32,626 bases of DNA from Cytophagaceae bacterium SCN 52-12 (GTDB taxonomy: Bacteria; Bacteroidota; Bacteroidia; Cytophagales; Spirosomataceae). The position numbers were made by a program, and so were the translations under genes. The DNA is taken from the NCBI GenBank assembly GCA_001724175.1, contig MEDT01000062.1, forward strand, positions 1 to 32,626. Direction: 5' to 3'. The notes beneath the pieces are model-generated. The model saw nothing but the letters and a program-made list of their open reading frames with translations. It had not been told where the DNA came from and did not search any database. This document shows positions 22,642-31,900 of the stretch, in pieces (position 1 is the first letter of the stretch; each line of letters starts with the position of its first letter).

Positions 22642-23064
22642 TCAGCCTTCGCCGTAGTACTCCACAAAGTTTTTCGGCGTTTCTATCAGTTTAATATAGT
22701 GCAGCCGGGCATTCGGAGCAGCCTTTTCTATGGCCGGCTTAAGCAGCTTCCAGATCTCTGTCACGAAAACTTCGCACGATGCCATCTTTCCTTCCATAAA
22801 ATCGACATCGATGTTCAGGTTGCGGTGATCGACCTTCTCTACGACCTCCACCCTGATAATATCGCCGAGCACCTTAAGGTCGATCACGAAACCGGTTTCA
22901 GGATCCGGATCCCCTTTTACGGTTACGATCAGCTCGAAGTTATGACCATGATAATATGGATTGGCGCAAGGCCCGAAAACTTCCCTGTTCTTCTCAGCGC
23001 TCCAATTGCTGTTATAAAGCCGGTGCGCTGCGTTAAAATGTTCCTTTCTGCTAACGTAAATCAT
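22642..23064 (-). CDS. queD: 6-carboxy-5,6,7,8-tetrahydropterin synthase
   Basis: I place the start at the Met at 23064 (140 residues, MIYVSRKEHFNAAHRLYN). An ATG 27 nt upstream (23091) is possible but adds a non-conserved segment. The PTPS-fold features are the zinc histidines in FNAAHRL and in YYHGHNFEL, the Cys in FGPCANPYYHGHN, and the LKVLGDIIRVEVVEKVDHRNLN segment. The C-terminal ETPKNFVEYYGEG carries the conserved Glu. The enzyme turns 7,8-dihydroneopterin triphosphate into 6-carboxytetrahydropterin in queuosine/7-deazaguanine synthesis. It is cytoplasmic; the other que genes are not nearby. It is transcribed from a good promoter shared divergently with the DUF4256 gene. Confidence 0.92.
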   Translation of the reverse strand: MIYVSRKEHFNAAHRLYNSNWSAEKNREVFGPCANPYYHGHNFELIVTVKGDPDPETGFVIDLKVLGDIIRVEVVEKVDHRNLNIDVDFMEGKMASCEVFVTEIWKLLKPAIEKAAPNARLHYIKLIETPKNFVEYYGEG

Positions 23065-23107
23065 TTGGCTGTGAATGGGGGAAAATCCCATCGGTACTTA
23101 CTGCCTG

Positions 23108-23139
23108 CAAAAATAGGTGTTAACTTTACAACCAGCAAC
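23108..23139 (-). promoter_or_regulatory. Promoter of queD, overlapping a divergent one
   Basis: On the minus strand, GTTG (23139-23136), 20 nt, then TATTTTTG (23115-23108), a perfect TAnnTTTG. On the plus strand TAACTTTA (23121-23128, one mismatch) could serve the DUF4256 gene, so the two promoters would face each other within about 30 nt. Confidence 0.55.
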
Positions 23140-23153
23140 TTTAAAAATATCAT

Positions 23154-23720
23154 ATGAACCATCATCAGAAAACCTTACCGGCCGACAGACAGGAAGCGCT
23201 TTTCGGTATCCTGAAAGCACGCTTCAGTAAAAACAAAAACCGTCACAAGGACATCCCCTGGGAGAAGGTGCAGGAAAAGCTGGAAGCCAATCCGGAGAAA
23301 GTATGGTCGCTCAACGAAATGGAAGAGACCGGCGGAGAGCCGGATGTAGTAGGCTATGATGCCGCTACGGACGAATATATTTTTTATGACTGCTCTGCGG
23401 AAAGTCCCAAAGGGCGGAGAAGCATCTGCTACGATCGGGAAGCCCTCGACGCCAGGAAAACCCATAAACCCGTCAATTCGGCACTGGATATGGCTGCGGA
23501 AATGGGGGTTGAAATGCTGAATGAAAAAGAATACCGCGAACTGCAGTCGCTGGGGAACTTCGATGCCAAGACTTCGAGCTGGCTGCTGACTCCGCCCGCC
23601 ATCAGGAAGCTGGGCGGCGCGATATTCGGTGATTTCCGGTTCGGGCAGGTCTTTATATACCACAACGGCGCCGACTCCTACTACGGCGCGAGGGGATTCA
23701 GGGCTTCGCTCAGGATTTGA
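23154..23720 (+). CDS. DUF4256 family protein
   Basis: A 188-residue soluble protein without signal peptide or membrane segment. Recognisable family blocks are an N-terminal helix pair ending IPWEKVQEKLEANPEKVWSLNEMEETGGEPDVVGYD, then FYDCSAESPKGRRSICYDREAL, then EMGVEMLNEKEYRELQSLGNFDAKTSSWLLTPPAIRKLGGAIFGDFRFG, and YHNGADSYYGARGFRASLRI at the end. This matches DUF4256, a conserved cytoplasmic family with no known activity. It is divergent from queD and followed after 58 nt by the sigma-factor gene on the same strand. Co-transcription is possible but not shown. Confidence 0.85.
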   Translation: MNHHQKTLPADRQEALFGILKARFSKNKNRHKDIPWEKVQEKLEANPEKVWSLNEMEETGGEPDVVGYDAATDEYIFYDCSAESPKGRRSICYDREALDARKTHKPVNSALDMAAEMGVEMLNEKEYRELQSLGNFDAKTSSWLLTPPAIRKLGGAIFGDFRFGQVFIYHNGADSYYGARGFRASLRI

Positions 23721-23778
23721 TGTAAATCCTTAAAGTAAAATGCGCGCATGTTCGTCTGCCTGTATATACGAAAACGAC

Positions 23779-24354
23779 ATGAACCATTCAATGACCTTAT
23801 CGATGCCTGAAAAGAGGTCGTTCAGCCTGCCGGAAACCGTCAAAAAGTACGGGATGCAACTGCTCGGTTTCATCAGGGGCAGGGTAAAGGTGGTGGAAGA
23901 CGCGGAAGATATCCTGCAGGATGTCTGGTACCAGCTGGGAAGCCTGACCGACCCCGAAGAGATTGAAAGCATCAGCGGCTGGCTGTACAGGGTAGCGCGC
24001 AATAAAATTACGGACCGGTACCGGAAACAGAAAAACGAGCTGCTCGACGATCTGTTTTACGACGATGAAGAGGGAGAATTCAGCTTTGGGGACATCCTGC
24101 TGGCAGACGACAGCAACAACCCGGAGCTGTCCTTTTTTAAAGAGGTGTTCTGGAAGACTTTCCGGGAGGCGCTCGATGAGCTCCCTGAAAAGCAGCGCAT
24201 CGTTTTTATAGGAAATGAGCTGGAAAACAAAACTTTACAGGAAATTGCCGATGCCAGCGGAGAACCGCTCAAAACGATCATCAGCCGGAAAGGGTACGCC
24301 GTCAGGCATCTCCGGGAGCGCTTATCGGCTTTGTATGGTGATTTCCTGGAGTAG
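23779..24354 (+). CDS. ECF-type RNA polymerase sigma factor
   Basis: I choose the ATG at 23779 (191 residues); an ATG at 23740 adds 13 residues of non-family sequence. Region 2 is seen as LLGFIRGRVKVVEDAEDILQDVWYQL and GWLYRVARNKITDRYRKQ. After an acidic linker (LDDLFYDDEEGEFSFGD), region 4 is LDELPEKQRIVFIGNELENKTLQEIADASGEPLKTIISRKGYAVRHLRERL, with a helix-turn-helix that would read the -35 element. No FecR-type anti-sigma gene follows. Instead a small two-helix membrane protein is encoded 77 nt downstream, a pairing I believe is frequent in this phylum. The TAG stop starts a heptad repeat array. Confidence 0.93.
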   Translation: MNHSMTLSMPEKRSFSLPETVKKYGMQLLGFIRGRVKVVEDAEDILQDVWYQLGSLTDPEEIESISGWLYRVARNKITDRYRKQKNELLDDLFYDDEEGEFSFGDILLADDSNNPELSFFKEVFWKTFREALDELPEKQRIVFIGNELENKTLQEIADASGEPLKTIISRKGYAVRHLRERLSALYGDFLE

Positions 24355-24405
24355 GTTTGGGAGTAGGTGGTAGGTAATAGGTAGTAGGTGTTAGGTAGTA
24401 GGACG
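24352..24405. repeat. One-armed 7-nt repeat array (TAGGTNN)
   Basis: TAGGTTT begins at the sigma-factor stop codon. After 5 nt come six contiguous units: TAGGTGG, TAGGTAA, TAGGTAG, TAGGTGT, TAGGTAG, TAGGACG (24364-24405). No inverted arm is present. It ends about 26 nt before the next gene on the same strand. Confidence 0.75.
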
Positions 24406-24431
24406 CTATAGGGATTATAAAAAGCATCTGT

Positions 24432-24764
24432 ATGAAACCAGATCAATTCAGTGGAAGGAAAAAATGGAAGGGGCTGTTCCTGCTCATCGTACCGGTTGTA
24501 TTGGGAGCAGCCGGCTTTCTGGTCATGTCGCTGTGGAACGCCATTCTCCCGGAGCTGACGGGCCTCAAAGCCATCAGCTTCTGGCAGGCAGTCGGATTGT
24601 TTGTCCTGTGCAAGATCCTGTTCGGGAACTTCCGGGGCCCGGGCGGCGGCACACCGGGGAGAATGGGATTCGGCCCCGGCAGCGCCTGGGAAAGAATGAG
24701 AAACGCCACTCCCGAAGAACGGGAAGCCATCCGGGAGGAGTGGCGCCGGAGATGCAGGAAATAA
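24432..24764 (+). CDS. Small two-helix membrane protein paired with the ECF sigma factor
   Basis: A 110-residue protein with two hydrophobic helices (about 14-36 and 48-65). The conserved-looking core is LWNAILPELTGLKAISFWQAVGLFVLCKILFG. A Gly/Pro-rich hinge follows (67-85), then a charged helix (NATPEEREAIREEWRRRCRK, 91-110). I recognise this as the unnamed membrane partner commonly found behind ECF sigma genes in Bacteroidota. A role as a membrane-anchored regulator of the sigma factor is inferred only from position. Its charged C-terminal tail could contact the sigma factor if cytoplasmic. It converges on the PUL's last gene with 3 nt between stops. Confidence 0.75.
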   Translation: MKPDQFSGRKKWKGLFLLIVPVVLGAAGFLVMSLWNAILPELTGLKAISFWQAVGLFVLCKILFGNFRGPGGGTPGRMGFGPGSAWERMRNATPEEREAIREEWRRRCRK

Positions 24765-24767
24765 TAC

Positions 24768-25958
24768 TTATTTCAGAAGGTTCCTGAAAGCCTTTATCCT
24801 GTGAAAAGTCAGGAAATTGGCGTCGTGGTTATTCCGCGCGCCTCCCATGCCGTCTTCTGCCGCTGTCCTGCAAAGCCAGATGATATCTTCGCTTTCGAAC
24901 TGCCAGTCTACATACTGGAACCCGTGCCTTTCAACATCCGGGTGCTGTAAAAGAACTTTTACGATATCCCAGCTTTTCAGGTCGCGGGAAATTGCAAGCG
25001 CCATGGTATTCCGTATAGTTGCCGGATTCTTCCGGGGATAAAGCGTCTTTATATCTGAAGGAATATAGTTAACCAGGCTCCAGTAGGTCCGGGAAACGGG
25101 ATCATACCGGATCGTGAATTTCTTGCTGCCCCCGGGAAAAGGCAGAAAGCCGGCCGACGGGTCGAAAGAAGCCGTTTTTCCTTCCCGGTCGATCCTGACT
25201 ACCGCCGCTTTTTCCTCGGGCGTAGTCTTGTCATCCACTCTCAGGATGTTTACTATTCCCGAATCCGGGGCTACTACCGCGTTCCCCTCAAGCCACCCTG
25301 TAAAATTGCCGTCCAGGTAGGTCGAATCAAACGGCAGCATATTGCTGCTGAGCCAGCTGTCTGCCCTCAGGAGGTCGGCATCCACCGGGGCCGACATCAT
25401 AAAGGTGCCGTACCGCCTGCCCCATTGCCTTACCGGCCCGTGCGCGGTTTCCATTGCCCGCCATAAACGGTTATTATATTCGATGACGGGAGTCGGCGCG
25501 CAGTGGTATTCACCCGCAAGCAGCAGGCCGTTTTCCCGGTTCACCGGCTTTGTCCACGTTTTCCCGCCGTCTTCCGATTTCCGGATCAGCAGCGTGCCGT
25601 GGTGCCTGTCCGGCCCGATCAGGTACAGGCTGTTCCGGTGTACAAAGAGCTTGGACCAGAACGCGCCTTCAATTTCAGCCAGCTTCTGCCAGCTCTTCCC
25701 TTTATCGCCCGACTGGTATACGTGCGTGACAGCCTGAACCCATTCCGAGCTTTCGGGGCCAAAGAAATCATGGGATGCCACATAAACCCCGTTCGGCAGT
25801 ATGGCCAGGCTAGGCGAACCGATGTATTTTTTGGTTGAAGCCGGCTGGTGTGCAACTACCGTGCCGTCGAGGCCATGCAGGCGCTGCGCAATTCCGGTGA
25901 GCCGGGCCGCTACCAGGATAAAAACTGTAAAGCCTATACAAAATCGAAAGTTCGTCAT
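24768..25958 (-). CDS. Secreted BNR/sialidase-fold protein
   Basis: A 396-residue exported protein with a signal peptide of about 24 residues (cleavage near GIAQ). The beta-propeller character is shown by two Asp-box repeats, SGDKGKSW (83-90) and SEDGGKTW (128-135), and a start IGSPSLAILPNGVYVASHD. It would usually be labelled exo-alpha-sialidase. The FRIP motif and clear Arg triad of true sialidases are not visible, so the glycan it acts on is uncertain. It is the last gene of the susC-susD-sulfatase operon, 8 nt after the sulfatase stop. A periplasmic or surface glycan-processing role is inferred from this context. Confidence 0.82.
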   Translation of the reverse strand: MTNFRFCIGFTVFILVAARLTGIAQRLHGLDGTVVAHQPASTKKYIGSPSLAILPNGVYVASHDFFGPESSEWVQAVTHVYQSGDKGKSWQKLAEIEGAFWSKLFVHRNSLYLIGPDRHHGTLLIRKSEDGGKTWTKPVNRENGLLLAGEYHCAPTPVIEYNNRLWRAMETAHGPVRQWGRRYGTFMMSAPVDADLLRADSWLSSNMLPFDSTYLDGNFTGWLEGNAVVAPDSGIVNILRVDDKTTPEEKAAVVRIDREGKTASFDPSAGFLPFPGGSKKFTIRYDPVSRTYWSLVNYIPSDIKTLYPRKNPATIRNTMALAISRDLKSWDIVKVLLQHPDVERHGFQYVDWQFESEDIIWLCRTAAEDGMGGARNNHDANFLTFHRIKAFRNLLK

Positions 25959-25966
25959 TTCTCGGT

Positions 25967-27460
25967 TTATGGTTTTTGGGAAGATTGAAATACTTTTCCA
26001 TATAGAAGCGGATCCCGGATGGCGCTCATTTTCTTTTTCATCTGCCGGGTCAGGACGCGGACCATCCTGGCTGCCTCCGGCGCGTCAGACCCGATAAGGT
26101 TGTGATGTTCTTCGGGGTCGTCTCGGAGGTGATAAAGCTCGTCGCGGCTGCTGTCCAGGAAGTCTTTGATAAGCTTCCATTCCGGGGTGCGGTAACATCG
26201 CATGAAAGCCTTGCTGTAGTGAATCATGCTGTATTCGCCATAAAATTCATTGTTCCACTTAACGGCTTTCGCCCCGGTCAGTAAAGGCATAATGCTTCTG
26301 CCCCTGACCGGCTGGCCCGCGGGCAGGCTCCCGCCTGCGATTTCCACCAGCGTCGGGTACCAATCCAGGTTCGTGATGAGCTCATCGATCACCATCCCGG
26401 GTTTCACCATTCCCGGCCACCTGACGATAGCAGGGACCTTAAGAGAGTGATCATACAGGTTAGGCCTCGAATTTTCTGCAATATTCTCCGTAGCGGGATG
26501 CTTTTGCTTCGTGATCCAGATGCCGTTCCCTTTATGCTCTATACCGTTGTGCCCCATATTATAGCCGTTATCGGAAGTGAATATGACGATTGTATGGCCC
26601 GATATCCCGGTTTCGGAGAGCTTTTTCATGATTTGCCCGACATTCCTGTCTACCCCGCTCGTGCTTGCCAGGTATTCCTTCATCCGTCTCTTCACTTTTG
26701 CCGTATCCAGGTCCGGGTAGCCGGGGTTGGGTATTTCGGGATCAAGACCGGCATAAGGCGCCCAGTCCTCGTCGGCAACGGGCAGCCAGGCTGTATGAGG
26801 AGACCGGTAATGCAGGCAGAGCAGGAACGGCGCGTTCCGGGCGGAATCTATAAAGCTCAGGGCTTCCTCCGTCAGGATATCGTCTGTAAGTCCCTTGAAC
26901 TGCTGCACCACACCGTTTTTTTCGAGCACGGGGTCGACAGGCGATACCCCTCCTCCTGTAATGCCCATGAAATGGTGAAACCCGTTTTGAGTAGGATGAA
27001 AGCGTTTGTCAGACGTCTCTGTCCAGTCGCCCAGGTGCCATTTCCCGATCAGGCCGGTTATGTACCCGGCATTTTGCAGGAGCTCAGGAAAGGTTACGGC
27101 TGCGGTATCCAGCCCTACGGGGTTGCCCGCATCATAAAGCTTGTGACCCGGCTGCGGAATGAAATCGGGGATACCGCACTCGCTCGCGTACCGGCCGGTC
27201 ATCAGGCCGGCCCTGGAAGGACTGCAAACCGGCGTGCTCACAAAAGCATTCCTGAAAAACGCCCCTTCGCCCGCCAGGCGATCGATATTGGGCGTATGCG
27301 CCTGCCTGTTCCCGGCGTATCCTACTGTCCAGTAAGCCTGGTCATCGGTGCAGATAAAGACGATATTGGGTTTAACGTGGCTCTTTTTTTGTGCGTTAAC
27401 CTGTGTGAACAACGCACTTGACAGTATCGTTGTCAAAAGAAACAAATAACTGATTCTCAT
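25967..27460 (-). CDS. Secreted sulfatase (formylglycine-dependent)
   Basis: A 497-residue protein from the ATG at 27460. That start has an AGAGGG ribosome site a few bases upstream and opens directly with a signal peptide (MRISYLFLLTTILSS..., cleavage near VNAQ). A TTG at 27475 also opens the frame but is less likely. The sulfatase signature CSPSR (79-83) supplies the Cys converted to formylglycine. Metal and substrate residues are seen in ICTDDQ (Asp39/40), GKWHLGD and IFTSDNGYNMGHNG. It hydrolyses sulfate esters, probably on oligosaccharides in the periplasm or at the surface. Activation needs a sulfatase-maturing enzyme not found here. It follows susD by 11 nt and precedes the BNR gene by 8 nt. 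Confidence 0.93.
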   Translation of the reverse strand: MRISYLFLLTTILSSALFTQVNAQKKSHVKPNIVFICTDDQAYWTVGYAGNRQAHTPNIDRLAGEGAFFRNAFVSTPVCSPSRAGLMTGRYASECGIPDFIPQPGHKLYDAGNPVGLDTAAVTFPELLQNAGYITGLIGKWHLGDWTETSDKRFHPTQNGFHHFMGITGGGVSPVDPVLEKNGVVQQFKGLTDDILTEEALSFIDSARNAPFLLCLHYRSPHTAWLPVADEDWAPYAGLDPEIPNPGYPDLDTAKVKRRMKEYLASTSGVDRNVGQIMKKLSETGISGHTIVIFTSDNGYNMGHNGIEHKGNGIWITKQKHPATENIAENSRPNLYDHSLKVPAIVRWPGMVKPGMVIDELITNLDWYPTLVEIAGGSLPAGQPVRGRSIMPLLTGAKAVKWNNEFYGEYSMIHYSKAFMRCYRTPEWKLIKDFLDSSRDELYHLRDDPEEHHNLIGSDAPEAARMVRVLTRQMKKKMSAIRDPLLYGKVFQSSQKP

Positions 27461-27471
27461 ATTTCCCTCTG

Positions 27472-28932
27472 TCAATAACCCGTATTCTGCTCCAGCTGAG
27501 CATCCGAATCTATCGCCTGCTGCGGTATCGGGAAGAGCTCCCGGAACGGCTGCGCGTTGGATATACCTCTCTGGTTGGCATCCGTAATGAGCATGCCCAT
27601 ACGGATCATGTCCTCTCGTCTTTTACCTTCAGAATAGAATTCCCATCCTCTTTCCCGTAAAAGATGAGCCCGGAGCGATCCGGTATCGGGGAAGCCGGAG
27701 AGAGACAGGCTTTCGACACCGGCCCTCGCCCTGACCAGGTTGATCAGGTCTATCGACTCCTGGTTGGGGCCGTTCAGCTCGCAAAGCGCTTCAGCCCTCG
27801 ACAGCAGGATGTCGGAATACCGCAGCGTAGGAATATCGTTCCCGTGAGCCTGGGCAACGGCGTTCGGGTCAGGCCAGTATTTAAACGAACGCGTATTGTC
27901 GTTTCCCAGGAGCCGCACGGTTTGCCCGGCGCCGTTAATAAATTCCGTAATGATCAGGTCCTTCCGCTTGTCGTTCGCTTCGAAGGAAAGGTAGAACTTG
28001 TCCCTCAGCCTGAATTCCGACGCAAAGATCACCCAGTTGCTCCGGAACTCCAGCCCGGTTTTCTCATGTTTGACAAACCCTACGGGGAACGCGCCGTTCA
28101 TCCAGTCGTTGGAAGTCGCCCTGTCGGCGCTCGGGAATGCGGGCTTGACCCAGATAAATTCCCGGTTGCGCTCGTTCTCGATCCTGAACAGGTCGAAATA
28201 GCTCTCATGGAGGCCGTAATAACCTGTATCTATTACTTTTTGCGCTGCATCGGCTGCCTTCTGCCATTGTTTTGTATTGAGATAGAATTTGCAAAGGTAG
28301 CCGAAGGCCGCCCCGGTATGCGCCCGGCCGTAGGCCTCTTCCGCACCTGGGACCGGCAGGTTGGCCGCACTCTCAACCAGCTCGTTTTCAATAAACAGCT
28401 CTATCTCCTCTTTTGAAGGACGGGGTACCTGGACCGGGTCGTTATCGCTCTTCCGGACAGGGACCGGGCCGAATGCCGTGTACAGCTTTATATAAGCAAT
28501 CGCCCGGATGAATCGCGCTTCGGCCCTGAACAGCTCCTTTTTCGGAGAATCGACAAGGTCTATGTTATCGAGCAGGATGTTGGCATTCCGTATCGCCCTG
28601 TAGTACGGCGCCCACAGGGTGCTGTAGAGTATGCCTATGCCCGGGTCCAGGGAATAATTGATAAAAGGAACTGCAGTGGCGTTTTCCCCTCCCCCGGTCT
28701 GCCACATGATGTCTGTCGGCCATTCTTCCATCGCAAGCTCGGTTTTGGAGTTCGCTCCCGCCATGTTGGCGGCTTCCGCATAGGCCGAATACAGGACATT
28801 GCGGATACCTTCTTCGGAAGAAAGCAGGTTCTCCGGCGCCAGCTGGGAATAGACGGGTTCATCCAGAAAGTGCTCACAGCTGATGAGCAGATTTCCGGCT
28901 ATAATGAGTGTTATTATTCTGATCAATTTCAT
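27472..28932 (-). CDS. susD: SusD/RagB-family glycan-binding lipoprotein
   Basis: A 486-residue outer-membrane lipoprotein with a lipobox ending in Cys19 (LLISC). The SusD fold is shown by an N-terminal CEHFLDEPVYSQLAPENLL segment, TPR-like helices (ALYSAY-type LYSAYAEAANM, YYRAIRNANILLDNI, EARFIRAIAYIKLYTAFGPVPV), and the C-terminal LLRERGWEFYSEGKRREDMIRMG followed by LFPIPQQAIDSDAQLEQNTGY. SusD caps the SusC channel outside the cell and captures oligosaccharides. The gene lies 20 nt after susC. The symbol reflects family membership only; the ligand is not starch by any evidence here. Confidence 0.95.
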   Translation of the reverse strand: MKLIRIITLIIAGNLLISCEHFLDEPVYSQLAPENLLSSEEGIRNVLYSAYAEAANMAGANSKTELAMEEWPTDIMWQTGGGENATAVPFINYSLDPGIGILYSTLWAPYYRAIRNANILLDNIDLVDSPKKELFRAEARFIRAIAYIKLYTAFGPVPVRKSDNDPVQVPRPSKEEIELFIENELVESAANLPVPGAEEAYGRAHTGAAFGYLCKFYLNTKQWQKAADAAQKVIDTGYYGLHESYFDLFRIENERNREFIWVKPAFPSADRATSNDWMNGAFPVGFVKHEKTGLEFRSNWVIFASEFRLRDKFYLSFEANDKRKDLIITEFINGAGQTVRLLGNDNTRSFKYWPDPNAVAQAHGNDIPTLRYSDILLSRAEALCELNGPNQESIDLINLVRARAGVESLSLSGFPDTGSLRAHLLRERGWEFYSEGKRREDMIRMGMLITDANQRGISNAQPFRELFPIPQQAIDSDAQLEQNTGY

Positions 28933-28952
28933 CGTATTGCCTTTTACCTGGG

Positions 28953-31900
28953 TTATAACTGAAGATTAAAGCCGGCCATGAAGGTCCTGGCGAGCGGGTA
29001 GACGTTGAAATCTATCCGGAGGTTGGTGCCCCCGTTGGGGTTTACGGCCGGGTCTATCCCTTTGTAGCGCGTCCAGGTATAAAGATTCTGGCCGGTTACG
29101 AAGACTGTGCCGGCGCTGAAGACCTTGCCTTTGAAAGGCAGCCGGTAGCTCAGCTTCATGGTATTCAGCCTCGCATAGGAGGCATCTTCCACCGTATAGC
29201 TGTTGACCGATTTCTGTCCCTGTCCCATGGGATTTACAAATGAAGGATATATAGAAGATGGGTTTTGCGGCGTCCACCGGTTGAGCAGCGGCTCCGCCAG
29301 GCGGTTCCTTCTCAGGCTTATCGGGAAATAGGTCTCGGCCATATTGCCGTTAAACATGCTGACGCCGTTTTGTCCTTCGAAGAATACATACAGGCTGAAA
29401 TTACCGAGCGAGAAAGTGTTCCCGACAGACCAGATCATATCCGGGAAGGAGTTGCCCAGGATCTGCCGGTCATCGGCATTCACCATACCGTTTCCGTCGA
29501 CGTCCTTATACCTGAAATCTCCCGGCGCTACATTGTCTTTAGTTTGAGAAAGGTCGTCGCCTTCCTGCCAGATGCCTTCCACCTGGTAGCCGTAAAAAGA
29601 CCGCAGCGGCGCCCCTTCCCTGATAATGGCTATCTGGTTTGAAAAGCCGGCGCTTCCGGTGATGATCTGCGGCGCTCCCCCGAGATCGAGCACGACGTTT
29701 TTCAGTGTATTAAAAGTCACCTGGGTCGTCCAGTCCAGCGCCTTTGTCTTTAAGTTGTAGGAAGTAATTCCGAACTCCCAGCCGGAATTCTGAATTTTCC
29801 CGATGTTCTGCCTCTGGAATGCATAGCCGGTCGTTGTAGGAATGGGCATGTTCAGCAGCATGTCGAACGTTACTTTCTTGTAGTAATCTATCGTTCCCTG
29901 TATACGGTTGCCGATCAGGCCGTAGTCGATCCCGATGTTTGTCTGTTCGGTGGTTTCCCACTTCAGGTTGGGATTCCCGATGCGGGTGGGCTGGAAGGTT
30001 TTGACTTGCCGGTCGTCAAATACGGCTACGGGGCCGTTGCCGAAGGTGGTCAGCGCTTCGTAGTTGCTTATTTCCTGGTTCCCGGTCCTGCCCCAGCTCG
30101 CGCGCAGCTTCAGCGTGTTGACCGCATCGGTCAGCGGATGGAAGAAGGTCTCGTTTTCTATCTTCCATGCGGCGGCAAATGACGGGAAATAGCCGAAACG
30201 GTTGTTCGACCCGAACCTCGACGACCCGTCGGCCCGGAAGCTTGCGGTGAGGAGGTATTTGTCCAGCAGCGAATAATTGACCCGCCCGAGGTAGGAAAGC
30301 AGCTTATTGGCCTCCTTTGAGCTTCCCATCGTATACAATGTGGGAGTGGCGGAGCCGAAATTGTAAGTACGCGTAATATCGCTTGGAAATCCTCTACCGG
30401 TCCCGCTGACATCCGCTGAAGTGAACCGTTGGGTAGTCACACCGAGCACGGCATTCAAGCCATGTATGCCTGCCTTGCGGTTGAAATTGAGGAGGCCTTC
30501 GGCAAGATAATTCGTGTTGGTAGCGCGATTGAAAGAGCCGACCCCGTCGTTGGCCCTGCCTTCTATCGTGGTCCTGTCAACGTAGCTGTCTGTTGTATGC
30601 GTATTGATATCGCCGCCGACATTTACTTTGAATGAAAGTTCGGGAAGGAAAAAATACTCCGCAAAAAACGTCCCGAATGTCTTAAAGCGGTCGATGTAGG
30701 TATTTTTCCCGTAGACCAATGCCATAGGGTTATCCATGGTCATAAAAGGGGAAAGGTTGTACGTCCCGTCCTCTTTATAAGGCGCTGCTGTCGGATCGTA
30801 GTTATAGGCGGCATACAGCACGCCGCCGCTCTCGTTGATGGCAAACCCCGAGGGTATGTTACGGTCGCGGATATAGGAAGCGCTCAGGTTCAGGCCCATT
30901 ACGAACTTTTCATCGGCTTTGTGCTCCAGGTTGACACGCGTGCTGTACCGCCGGAACGCCGTGTTCTTCACGACTCCGTCCTGGTCGAACAGATTGAAGC
31001 CTACGAAATACCGGGTTTTGCCGGTTCCCCCGGAGAGCGAAAGGTTATGGCTGTGAATAACGGCATCCTGGTTATATACCATACCCTGCCAGTCGGTGCC
31101 GCCTTCATGGATTTCGGTGACCCGTTCCGACTCGGCCCCGCCGCCGGCACTGATAATATCGTTTACCGTTTGCCGGTACTCTTCCGCGTTCATAACCCCG
31201 AGGCGCCCGATGACGCGCTGCGTACCGGCATACGCGTCATAGCTGACCTGGAGCTTGCCCGCCGCTCCTTTTTTGGTAGTCAGGAGCACGACTCCGTTAG
31301 CGCCCCTGGCTCCGTATATGGCTGTTGCGGACGCGTCCTTCAGCACTTCTATCGATTCGATATCCGAAGGATTGATAAAATTGATGTTTTCCGAAGGAAG
31401 CCCGTCTATCACATAGAGCGGCCCGGTCCCGGAATTGATCGAGCCGACGCCTCGAACGGAAACAGAAATCCCTCCTCCCGGCTTTCCGTCATTCTGAACG
31501 ACCTGTACCCCGGCCAGCTTCCCCTGCATGAGCTGCTGTACGGTCGTCACCACGCCCTGGTTGAAATCTTTATCCTTCAGGGAACCCACCGAGCCGGTCA
31601 GATCGCTTTTCTTTACCGTACCATACCCTACGACTACGACTTCATCCAGCGATTTTTCATCGACTTCCAGCACGATATCGAGCTTTGCCCGATCACCTAC
31701 CGTGATTTCCGTTGTTTTATACCCCACGAACGAAAACACCAGGACGGCATCAGCGTCGGGCACCTCGATCGAAAAATTCCCGCCTGCGTCTGTAATGATC
31801 CCCCGCTGCGTACCTTTCAGCAGGATATTTACCCCTGGCAAAGACTCCCCTTTCTCATCTGCTACGTGACCGGTCACGGTCTGTACCACCGGAAGCGGAA

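Noticed and set aside
24768-25958. Calling the BNR protein a true sialidase
   Set aside because: Only Asp boxes are seen. The FRIP motif and Arg triad are not evident, so only the fold is claimed.
26447-27421. 324-codon plus-strand open frame opposite the sulfatase
   Set aside because: The sulfatase on the minus strand has intact motifs, and the plus-strand frame has no recognisable features.
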